A DNA stretch of 55,677 bases from Bacteroidota bacterium (GTDB lineage: Bacteria > Bacteroidota > Rhodothermia > Rhodothermales > UBA10348), in NCBI GenBank assembly GCA_022567305.1, contig JADFHF010000025.1, positions 1-55,677 on the forward strand. The letters are read 5' to 3'. Positions 17,516 to 25,568 of this stretch are shown in pieces. The notes beneath the pieces were generated by a model. The model was not told where the DNA came from. It searched no databases and was given only the letters and a program-made list of their open reading frames with translations. Positions within the stretch are counted from its first letter, which is position 1. Each line of letters opens with the position of its first letter. The position numbers were made by a program, and so were the translations under genes.

Positions 17516-19696
17516 ATGCATCGATTGGTAGTTCTTCTGTTCGTACTCGTCTTTCTTACTCGTATCGCCAACGGGCAAGTCGACCCATCCGGGTCTGGCG
17601 ACAAGGAGGTCATAGCCGTCTTCGCGGATGAAGCGCCAAAGCTCGACGGGATTCTTGATGATCCGATCTGGCAACAAATAGATCCGATTGTCGATTGGGT
17701 TCAGAGAGTCCCCAATGAGGGTGCAAGTCCGACCGAACGATCCGAAATGCGAATCGCATACGATGAGAACAATCTCTATTTCGCCTTTAATTTTTTTGAC
17801 AGCGAACCGGAGAAAATCAGAGCGAATTATCTAAACCGGGGTGGTCGACTACACCGAGATGATCATATTTGGCTCATGCTGGATACCTATCACGACAAAC
17901 GAAACGCGTATCTGTTTGAAATAACAGCAGCGGGCACTCAGGATGACGCCATCATCAACGATGAGAGCTTATCGATTGATGATTTCAAGTGGGATGGGAT
18001 TTTCACAACAGAGACGAACATCGATGAATACGGCTGGACGCTGGAAGTTGGAATTCCTTTTCGGACTCTTCGGTTCAGCAAGGACGAAGAGCCGCTTATG
18101 GGCCTGGCCATTGAACGTCGCATTAATCGAAAGAATGAACGAGTCATCTGGCCCTTTATTCCGCTTCGATTCCGTTCCGGAATACTTCAAGTTTCTCAGT
18201 ACGCTACGCTTCGTGGTATGCGCGGCCTAAAACGGGGGCGAAACATTGAGATCAAACCGTACATCCTTACCGGTGCCCAAGAACTTCGTACTGACGAAAG
18301 TGAAATCGAATCAGATATCGTACGCGATGTCGGTCTTGATGTAAAGATCGGACTTACGTCGAATCTAACAGTCGATCTTACCGCCAACACAGACTTTGCA
18401 CAGGTGGAATCGGATGACATTCAACTGAATCTGACCCGATTTGGATTGTTTATCCCAGAAAAGCGGGAGTTTTTTCTCGAGAGAATTGGGCTTTTCGAGT
18501 TCGGCGACCAAAAACGTACCGAGACGTTTTTTTCGAGGACGATCGGAATCACGAATGAAATACTGGCCGGAGCGCGTCTGACAGGACAAATTGGTCCGGT
18601 ATCGATCGGCTTTCTGAATATTCAAACCAAAAAGGACGACGATTTTGACTTACCGGGTTCCAATAACCTGGTCGCGCGAGTCCGGACTGACGTTGCGCCG
18701 AGAACAACGATCGGAGGCATCGTTACGAATTTCGAGCAGGGCGAGGCCTTCAACCGCGCTGTCGGGGTCGATGGGGTGTCGCGGTTCTGGGGAAGCAGTC
18801 AGATAAGAGGTTGGTTCACGAATGTGTGGGATGACGAGTACGGCTCGTCGAACGGAGCCGGAGCAGCCAGTATTACACTTCGAAATGATCTGCTGAGTAC
18901 CGACGTATCGTACACCAATGTCAGTTCCGATTTTCGGCCGAAACTTGGTTTCGTTCGGCGGCGAGACATGATCGCGTATTCAATTAATAGTTCACTTAGC
19001 CCGCGATTCACACGGGATGAGTCTGCCATTCGTCAGATATCGTTCTCAGCACTCGGATCCGTTACGACGGGCCAAGATCATCATAAGCAGTCTTCAAGAG
19101 TTTCGTCTGGCGCGCGCATATCGTTCCACTCAGGAGAGCGCATAGATCTTCAAGTTGGCCGAGGCTTCGAGCAACTCGACGACTCATTTAATATCCGTCC
19201 AGAAACTGAAATACTCGCGGGCGAATATGTGTCAGATAACGTGACACTCGGTGTAAACACATATGACGGCCGAAAATTCTGGATGCACTCAAAGGCCTCA
19301 TATTCAGAGTTTTTTGGTGGAACACGAATTGACCTCAGCGGGACCCTTGCCCAAGGCTGGTCCAAATATTTTAAAACTGAGCTACGATTCAATCACAGCA
19401 TCATCGATTTACCCGTTGAAAGTGGTGAGTTTGATGCTACCACACTCACGCTCGTTTTATTTGGTGCGACGAGTCGAAAACTTTTCGCCAACGCACTCAT
19501 CCAGTACGATAATTTCTCAAACGATGTCCAGGCAAATATTCGCGTGAATTGGATTCACACGCCAGGAAGTGATCTCTTTGTTGTGTTCAGTACGAGTTAT
19601 AATTTTTCAGGCGATGAGAATCGGTTTGATCCTCGGAGTGCTATATTGAACGATCGAGTGGGCGTTGCCAAAGTAACTTACCTGGTGATGATCTAG
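17516..19696 (+). CDS. DUF5916 outer-membrane beta-barrel protein with CBM9-like domain (copy 1)
   Basis: A 726-residue exported protein. A signal peptide (MHRLVVLLFVLVFLTRIANG) is followed by a carbohydrate-binding-module-9-like domain (about 35-215; APKLDGILDDPIWQQI, RNAYLFEITAAGTQDDAI, GWTLEVGIPFRTLRF) and then a long DUF5916 beta-barrel region (about 230-726) with alternating polar/apolar strands, the segment VDLTANTDFAQVESDD, EKREFFLER and ARVRTDVAPRTTIGG. The final residues VGVAKVTYLVMI end in a hydrophobic residue, as outer-membrane barrels do. The role is unproven; these proteins are common in Bacteroidota-type genomes next to hydrolases. It is clearly paralogous to the protein at 51531-53768. 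Confidence 0.88.
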   Translation: MHRLVVLLFVLVFLTRIANGQVDPSGSGDKEVIAVFADEAPKLDGILDDPIWQQIDPIVDWVQRVPNEGASPTERSEMRIAYDENNLYFAFNFFDSEPEKIRANYLNRGGRLHRDDHIWLMLDTYHDKRNAYLFEITAAGTQDDAIINDESLSIDDFKWDGIFTTETNIDEYGWTLEVGIPFRTLRFSKDEEPLMGLAIERRINRKNERVIWPFIPLRFRSGILQVSQYATLRGMRGLKRGRNIEIKPYILTGAQELRTDESEIESDIVRDVGLDVKIGLTSNLTVDLTANTDFAQVESDDIQLNLTRFGLFIPEKREFFLERIGLFEFGDQKRTETFFSRTIGITNEILAGARLTGQIGPVSIGFLNIQTKKDDDFDLPGSNNLVARVRTDVAPRTTIGGIVTNFEQGEAFNRAVGVDGVSRFWGSSQIRGWFTNVWDDEYGSSNGAGAASITLRNDLLSTDVSYTNVSSDFRPKLGFVRRRDMIAYSINSSLSPRFTRDESAIRQISFSALGSVTTGQDHHKQSSRVSSGARISFHSGERIDLQVGRGFEQLDDSFNIRPETEILAGEYVSDNVTLGVNTYDGRKFWMHSKASYSEFFGGTRIDLSGTLAQGWSKYFKTELRFNHSIIDLPVESGEFDATTLTLVLFGATSRKLFANALIQYDNFSNDVQANIRVNWIHTPGSDLFVVFSTSYNFSGDENRFDPRSAILNDRVGVAKVTYLVMI

Positions 19697-19732
19697 TCGG
19701 AGACTCACAACCATCCACGTTTGATTCAGATT

Positions 19733-20110
19733 ATGAAAAGAGACGACATCACCAGAAGGAAATTCTTGGTTCGTTTATCTGCTGCCACAGGTCTCTCAGT
19801 CGGAGCGGGCGCGTTTCTCGCCGCATGTGGAGGAGGGGACTCAGGCTCAGCGCCCGAAGCGGAAGTAGCTGCCGCCGCTGAACCCGTTGCCATGGGATGT
19901 ACGGATGTAAGCGGGCTTACGGATCCTGAAGTACTGTTAAGAACGAGCCTGCAGTATGTTGATGAGACGCCTGACGCAGATAAGACGTGCGAAGGTTGTG
20001 CGCTATTCGTTGCTCCCGAATCAGGGGCTGGTTGCGGTACGTGTACACTGATTAAGGGTCCCATCGCAGCGGCTGGGTATTGCACATCCTGGGCTGCTCT
20101 GCCAAGCTAA
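19733..20110 (+). CDS. High-potential iron-sulfur protein (HiPIP), Tat-exported
   Basis: A 125-residue small electron carrier. The N-terminus has a twin-arginine motif (DITRRKFLVRLSAATG), a hydrophobic stretch, and a Cys immediately after it (FLAACGGG) that could be a lipoprotein cysteine, then an Ala-rich linker. The mature domain has the HiPIP cysteine spacing: CEGCALF, GCGTCTL and GYCTSW, which bind one [4Fe-4S] cluster. The ATG at 19733 is chosen; a TTG at 19721 would add four residues. HiPIPs carry electrons in the periplasm, usually to cytochrome oxidases or from bc1-type complexes. It lies 36 bases after the DUF5916 gene and is convergent with the amidase gene. Confidence 0.93.
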   Translation: MKRDDITRRKFLVRLSAATGLSVGAGAFLAACGGGDSGSAPEAEVAAAAEPVAMGCTDVSGLTDPEVLLRTSLQYVDETPDADKTCEGCALFVAPESGAGCGTCTLIKGPIAAAGYCTSWAALPS

Positions 20111-20174
20111 AAGGAATTCGCCGGTATTTCGTGACTAGCGGGAGACGCTCTCGTGGTTCGGAGACGATACGCGC

Positions 20175-21149
20175 TTATTTGGCGGACTTCTTCGCGTCTT
20201 CGATGAACCCGAGGGTCAGCCAATCAGCAAGAAACTGACGGTTATCCCATTGGATGATGCGCAGTTGGTCGCCTCGGTGATTGATATTTCCCAGCTCAAT
20301 CAGGGCTGTTACGGGTTCCGTGTTTCGAAGCATGTAAAGGTGAGAACCTTTTTTCAGGCGACCGCGGTATCCGCGATCCGGACGGATCATGCCGTATTGC
20401 TGACCCATCGTTTCACGCAGTGTCTTGGCCAGTTCAAGGCCCTGCCTGGAGTGGTAGTAGAAATCGACATCTACCTGTTTCGAACGCTCGTAGGAGTCTA
20501 CGTGTAATTCAACGACTCGCTGCAAGCGGGCATTGCTATGTTTGGCTGCAAGGCGATTGATGTCTTTGACACGTTGCCGAAGCCGATCGCGTTGGCTGTC
20601 ACCAATATATTTCCCTCCCAGATGCTTCTCGTCGTGATCAGCGGGAAAGTACTCCAGATCACGAATCCCTTCATCGTCGCGATTCAGGATGTAGACGGTG
20701 GCGCCTTCCGCGATCAAGCCACGAGCCAGGCGCAGAGCAACATCATATGCGTATTCGTCCTCGTAGAGAAACTTACCGTTCCGCTTTCCGATTGCACCTG
20801 GATCTCGACCGCCGTGGCCACCAAGGATGTAGTAGACAATTCCTTTCAACTTGTTGCTTTGAATGGTAATCGTCTTGTAATCGTCTCCGAATATTTCGTA
20901 GGTCTTCGTTACAACAGTAGACGGAAGACTGTAGGCCACACCACTACGGAGTCCCGAGCCGTTGATCAGCTTGTTTGCGTTAAGCTCTCGAAATTCGGCC
21001 AAAATGGCTTTGGTAGGTTCGATTCCATTTCTCGTGAGCAGTCGAAAGATACCTTCGCCCTGCTCTGGGACATCCGTCTGAGATTGAGCAATCGCATTGG
21101 TCGAAACGACAATGAAAAAGATAAAAAGAGGAAGATGCCTAAATTTCAT
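20175..21149 (-). CDS. N-acetylmuramoyl-L-alanine amidase (Amidase_3), exported
   Basis: A 324-residue exported cell-wall hydrolase with a signal peptide (LPLFIFFIVVSTNAIAQSQ). Zinc ligands and the catalytic residue are visible: the first His in YYILGGHGGRDPGAIG, Glu in YEDEYAYDVALRL, the second His in VVELHVDSYER, and the catalytic Glu near the C-terminus in TALIELGNINHRGD. The order and spacing match AmiC/CwlV-type amidases, which cut the amide bond between MurNAc and the stem peptide. The region before the catalytic domain (about 25-100) lacks a LysM or AMIN domain that I can recognise. It is a single gene, convergent with the HiPIP gene and divergent from the NRPS locus. Confidence 0.9.
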   Translation of the reverse strand: MKFRHLPLFIFFIVVSTNAIAQSQTDVPEQGEGIFRLLTRNGIEPTKAILAEFRELNANKLINGSGLRSGVAYSLPSTVVTKTYEIFGDDYKTITIQSNKLKGIVYYILGGHGGRDPGAIGKRNGKFLYEDEYAYDVALRLARGLIAEGATVYILNRDDEGIRDLEYFPADHDEKHLGGKYIGDSQRDRLRQRVKDINRLAAKHSNARLQRVVELHVDSYERSKQVDVDFYYHSRQGLELAKTLRETMGQQYGMIRPDRGYRGRLKKGSHLYMLRNTEPVTALIELGNINHRGDQLRIIQWDNRQFLADWLTLGFIEDAKKSAK

Positions 21150-21562
21150 GCTCGGGCTAGTCGGCTGAGCGAGTGTTGAAAATTTAATCTTGTTATCGAC
21201 TGTTTGAGGCGAAAATCAAACGTTTGGGATATATAAAAAACCTTTGGGATGGTCGGATTCGGAGGTAATAGAAACAACTCCTCTCAGCGCATCTATATTC
21301 CTAACAATTAACCTCGGGTGCAGAAGAGAGCTATTGGATCTTACAGATAGAGTGGTCTTTTGTGAATGGGTTCCGCAAGATCCGAACCCGAGAACGCCGA
21401 GCTAACGGCTTCAACTGGCTCGTTGGGAAAACAGTTTCGACGCGGAATAAGCCTCCAAGGCATAGTTTTTGAGAAACAGAGATTCACCGATTTACGACTA
21501 ATCGACACGGATTAGCGAGACGGCGTACCTAATCAAACGACGCATCAACGAATTCGACAATT
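21150..21562. other. Intergenic region upstream of the NRPS locus
   Basis: This is about 410 bases between the divergent amidase and NRPS genes, and it must hold both promoters. The first ~110 bases are AT-rich. There is a short inverted repeat near 21208-21227 (GTTTGA and TCAAAC around an 8-base loop). I see no recognisable riboswitch, no RNA gene and no convincing consensus promoter; Bacteroidota-type -33 TTTG / -7 TAnnTTTG boxes were looked for without a clean match. Confidence 0.4.
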
Positions 21563-21574
21563 TTGAACCTACAG

Positions 21575-23428
21575 ATGAAACTGGTTGGAACGATTTCGGG
21601 AATATTAAAGTCGAATGCAGAAACGCGACCGAATGGACATGCTGTACTTGCTCTCGAAAGGCCCGCTCTGACGTACAAAGGACTGTTCAAACACATTTCG
21701 GACACCGTAAGTGCTCTGAACGCAATTGGGCTAACCCGAAATGACCGGTTAGCAGTGGTCCTTCCAAATGGCCCCGAAATGGCGACAGCGTTTTGTTCCT
21801 TTTCATCCGGGTTTTCCTGTGCCCCTCTGAATCCGTCGTTTCAGGCACCCGAATTCGATTTTTACCTTTCTGACCTAAACGCGAAAGCAGTGATCGTACA
21901 AGCCGAATTCGATTCTCCGGTGCGCGATGTAGCTACGAGATTGGGCGTGTCCGTAATCGAACTTAATCCAGATTCGTCCTGTTCAGGCCTCTTTTCTTTA
22001 AGTCACGAAGATGAAACTCTCGAGAAACACGACCCTCCCGAATTTTCTGGACGATTAGACGAAGCTCTCGTCCTTCATACGTCGGGAACGACATCTCGAC
22101 CCAAGTTGGTACCGCTCTCGCACGAGAACCTGGTTGTCTCGGCCGTAAATATATCCGAATCACTGGCGCTATCTGATCGAGACGTATGCATGAACGTGAT
22201 GCCACTTTTTCACATTCACGGATTGATGGCAAGTGTTCTGGCATCATTCCAAGCCGGCGCGGGTGTTGTCTGTACGCCAGGATTCTCCGCAAGGTCATTT
22301 CTAAAGCAGCTTTCGACCACTGGTGCAACATGGTACAGTGCGGTACCCACTATGCATCAGGCCATTGTTGGACGGGCTCAAGCTAATCCGTCTTCGACCC
22401 ACAAGATCAATCTTCGATTTATTCGATCGTCGTCGGCGTCTTTGGCTCCCACTGTCATGCACGATCTGGAGCATATTTTTGGCGTACCCGTGATCGAATC
22501 ATACGGGATGACGGAAGCCTCGCATCAGATGACGAGTAACCCATTACCTCCTCTTGAGAGGAAGCCAGGTTCAGTCGGACTCGCGGCAGGTCCCGACGTA
22601 TCTATCATGATTGACGGAGGCGTGGTTGTTGGGCCCAATCAGGTTGGGGAAATCGTCATTCGCGGGAAAAATGTGACGGCTGGCTCCTCAGAAAACCCCG
22701 AAGCGAATGCGCTTGCATTTACAAACGGTTGGTTTCGCACGGGGGATCAGGGATACCTGGATGATGACGGGTATTTAAAGATCACGGGTCGCCTGAATGA
22801 AATCATTAATCGAGGTGGAGAGAAGATTTCTCCTCGGGAGATCGATGAGGTGCTCTTGGAGCATCCGTCGGTTCGTCAAGCCGTCGCCTTTGCGGTTTCA
22901 GACCCGAACACCGGTGAGGAAGTAGCTGCTGCCGTAGTTCTTGAGGCGGGTAGCAAAGTGGGTGAGCGAGAGCTTCAGGATTTCGTTGCCGAAAGACTGG
23001 TCGACTTCAAGATTCCTCGCCGGGTTGTTTTTCTAGATGAGATTCCCAGAGGACCGACCGGAAAACTGAGGCGGATCGGCTTGGCTGATCAACTTAAAAT
23101 TCGGGGTGAACTTCCACGTCAAAGTTCATACGGCCAAGTCGGAGATACCGAAGATCCAAACACCGACACGGAGCAGACGATGTTAACGATATGGAAAAAC
23201 ATTCTGAAGCTCGAAAATATCGGCTTAAAAGACGAGTATCTGAGTTTGGGAGGTGATTCGATCCTGGTCGGTCAGATACTCAATCGCGTAGAATCCGAAC
23301 TGGGTGCTCGACTGTCTATCATAGATTTTTTTGGCTTGCCGACTGTTCGCCGGCTCGCAAAAAGAGTTGACGCTATCAAAGCCCTGTCATCAGAATCGTC
23401 ACACACCGCGTCTTCTTCCCAGGTATAG
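21575..23428 (+). CDS. NRPS-like A-T didomain protein 1 (acyl/aryl-acid adenylation + carrier protein)
   Basis: A 617-residue protein. An AMP-binding domain of the acyl-CoA-synthetase/4-coumarate-ligase-like branch (about 10-510: A3 loop LHTSGTTSRPKLVPLSH, ESYGMTEASHQM, WFRTGDQGYLDDDGYL, GRLNEIINRGGEKI, catalytic Lys in RGPTGKLRR) is joined to a peptidyl/acyl carrier domain (about 535-605; phosphopantetheine Ser562 in LSLGGDSILVGQ). With no condensation domain it is a candidate loading module or a stand-alone carrier loader. ATG 21575 is preferred over the upstream TTG (21563). It is the first gene of a four-gene NRPS locus and a tandem paralogue of the next gene. The substrate is probably a carboxylic acid rather than a standard amino acid; that is inference. 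Confidence 0.9.
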   Translation: MKLVGTISGILKSNAETRPNGHAVLALERPALTYKGLFKHISDTVSALNAIGLTRNDRLAVVLPNGPEMATAFCSFSSGFSCAPLNPSFQAPEFDFYLSDLNAKAVIVQAEFDSPVRDVATRLGVSVIELNPDSSCSGLFSLSHEDETLEKHDPPEFSGRLDEALVLHTSGTTSRPKLVPLSHENLVVSAVNISESLALSDRDVCMNVMPLFHIHGLMASVLASFQAGAGVVCTPGFSARSFLKQLSTTGATWYSAVPTMHQAIVGRAQANPSSTHKINLRFIRSSSASLAPTVMHDLEHIFGVPVIESYGMTEASHQMTSNPLPPLERKPGSVGLAAGPDVSIMIDGGVVVGPNQVGEIVIRGKNVTAGSSENPEANALAFTNGWFRTGDQGYLDDDGYLKITGRLNEIINRGGEKISPREIDEVLLEHPSVRQAVAFAVSDPNTGEEVAAAVVLEAGSKVGERELQDFVAERLVDFKIPRRVVFLDEIPRGPTGKLRRIGLADQLKIRGELPRQSSYGQVGDTEDPNTDTEQTMLTIWKNILKLENIGLKDEYLSLGGDSILVGQILNRVESELGARLSIIDFFGLPTVRRLAKRVDAIKALSSESSHTASSSQV

Positions 23429-23665
23429 GTCTGTACAAGTCGACCTTACTTCCAACATATTTTTAACGATGTAATCCTAAGTCGTTAATTGTATTGATTT
23501 AGCGTATACTCGAACGGCGAATTACCGCTGTAACACCCTTCGTTCCAGACACACAGGTGAGGCACAATTTTTGAAAGTCACCACCACGTGATCCCACATT
23601 CGATGTTTAGGGCGATGTGGTCCGATCTCTTAGCCGGCAAACGGTCATTCAGGACCTAAAGAAAA

Positions 23666-25522
23666 ATGAAAGAAGCTTCCATTCCCGGAATTATTAAGGC
23701 ACATGCGGAACAGAGACCGGATAATCTAGCCATCCTATCGATCAACAGAGCACCGATGACGTACGGCCAGCTTCAGAGACAGACTTCGGCCGTCGTTGGT
23801 AGTCTGAACGGCTTGAACATAGGGAGAGGAGACCACGTTGCAGTTGTTGTTCCGAGCGGTCCCGAGATGGCAACGGCATTTCTGACTATCTCTTCGGGAG
23901 CCACTTGCGTACCGCTAAATCCGGCGTTTAAACGGTCTGAGTTCGATTCCTATCTCTCCGATCTGGATACCAAAGTAGTGGTCGTTCAGTCTGGATTTGA
24001 TTCGCCAATTCGAGATGTCGCGAAGGAGCAAAATATTCGAGTATTAGATCTAATTCCCGACGCCGACATTTCTGGTGTTTTCGAGTTGACGCTGAACGGG
24101 GAGATACTCTCATTGGATAATTCGGCCCCGAGAGTTTTTTCGAAGCCCGAAGACGTTGCCATGATCCTCTTCACATCGGGCACGACCTCTCAGCCAAAGA
24201 AAGTGGCAATCGGGCACCTCCATTTAGACATGTCTGCCGACGCAAGGATTCAGATATTCTCGCTTACTGAACAGGATCGCTGCCTAAACGTGATGCCGTA
24301 TTTTCATGTACACGCGCTCAAAACTTGTCTCCTGACGACTATGAAGGCAGGAGGAAGCATGTTTTGTACAAACGGATTTTCACCTTCTTCATTTTTCGAA
24401 ACCCTGGCGTTGTCGCAGGCTTCCTGGTATAGCGCCGTGCCGACCGTTCACCAGACAATTCTGGCGCGAGCGGAAAATTCAGAAATGGTCGAAAAGTACC
24501 CGCACCTCAGATTTATTCGTTCAACATCGGCCGGTCTAGCTCCAGATACCTTAGAGAAGCTCGAAGATCTGTTCAACGTGCCTGTAATAGAAACCTATGG
24601 GATGACTGAGACTTCTCATACGCTTGCGTCCAATTCCCTTCCTCCAGCCATAAGAAAATCAGGTTCTGTAGGCCCGGCTTCTGGTCCAGAGCTCGCCATC
24701 ATAGATACGAACGGGGGGTTCCTAGAAGTGCGGGAAACCGGAGAAATTGTGGTACGTGGTGATGAACTCGAATGCGGATATATGGATGATGATGAAGCGA
24801 ACGAGAAGTCATTCATTAACGGATGGTTTCGAACAGGCGATCTCGGATACCTCGATGAAGATGGCTATTTGTTTATTACTGGGCGCCTAAAAGAAGTAAT
24901 TAATCGCAGTGGGGAAAACATTATACCAAAAGAAATTGACGACGTCCTTTTGCGTCATCCTGCAGTTCGTCAGGCGGTAACGTTCGCAGTTCCGGACGAA
25001 CTAGCCGGTGAGGAGGTGGCCGCTGCGATCATTCTAGAAGAAACCGAAACGGTCCTAGAGCGCGAGTTACAAGATTTTTGTTCTGTGCACCTCGTTGATT
25101 CGAAGGTACCGAGACGAATTATTTTTCTGGCTGAGATTCCGAAAGGCCCATCGGGAAAGGTGATGCGAATCGGACTGGCCGAGCATCTTGGGATGGATTC
25201 GGTAAACGACCAAGTATCGAACAGAAACCCAGGAGTATCCAAGGTCCCTGAATTAGAGAATCCCAATACACCGACAGAAGAACATCTCGTAGAGGTCTGG
25301 AAAGACGTACTGGGTCTTTCGGAATTAGGAGTTACACAAGAATTCCTAAACGTAGGGGGTGATTCTATTCAGGTCGGGCAGATCCGCGCTAAGGTCGAAG
25401 ATGAATTTGGAGTCGAGTTGTCCTTTATCGACTTCTTTGGTTCACCAACCGTAAGAGACTTATCGGGTGTGATTGACAACATGCTCGCGAACGGCTTACG
25501 ATCGGGCCAGAATCCATGTTGA
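23666..25522 (+). CDS. NRPS-like A-T didomain protein 2 (paralogue of protein 1)
   Basis: A 618-residue didomain protein built like the preceding one and clearly derived from the same ancestor: adenylation domain (about 5-505; LFTSGTTSQPKKVAIGH, ETYGMTETSHTL, WFRTGDLGYLDEDGYL, GRLKEVINRSGENI, catalytic Lys in KGPSGKVMR) plus a carrier domain with Ser567 in LNVGGDSIQVGQ. The pair share stretches such as GPEMATAF and ASWYSAVPT/TWYSAVPT. Substrate-pocket regions differ (HVHALKTCLLTT here, HIHGLMASVLAS in protein 1), so the two may load different acids. The gap from protein 1 is 237 bases, long enough for its own promoter; the next gene starts 46 bases later. Confidence 0.9.
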   Translation: MKEASIPGIIKAHAEQRPDNLAILSINRAPMTYGQLQRQTSAVVGSLNGLNIGRGDHVAVVVPSGPEMATAFLTISSGATCVPLNPAFKRSEFDSYLSDLDTKVVVVQSGFDSPIRDVAKEQNIRVLDLIPDADISGVFELTLNGEILSLDNSAPRVFSKPEDVAMILFTSGTTSQPKKVAIGHLHLDMSADARIQIFSLTEQDRCLNVMPYFHVHALKTCLLTTMKAGGSMFCTNGFSPSSFFETLALSQASWYSAVPTVHQTILARAENSEMVEKYPHLRFIRSTSAGLAPDTLEKLEDLFNVPVIETYGMTETSHTLASNSLPPAIRKSGSVGPASGPELAIIDTNGGFLEVRETGEIVVRGDELECGYMDDDEANEKSFINGWFRTGDLGYLDEDGYLFITGRLKEVINRSGENIIPKEIDDVLLRHPAVRQAVTFAVPDELAGEEVAAAIILEETETVLERELQDFCSVHLVDSKVPRRIIFLAEIPKGPSGKVMRIGLAEHLGMDSVNDQVSNRNPGVSKVPELENPNTPTEEHLVEVWKDVLGLSELGVTQEFLNVGGDSIQVGQIRAKVEDEFGVELSFIDFFGSPTVRDLSGVIDNMLANGLRSGQNPC

Positions 25523-25568
25523 GTATTACCATACCAAACAGTTAACGATTAAATAGCACAACTACAGC

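Noticed and set aside
23450-23560. TATACT box near 23507 as a promoter for the second A-T gene
   Set aside because: No -35 element lies at an acceptable spacing, and the organism's promoter consensus is unknown; too weak to report as a feature.
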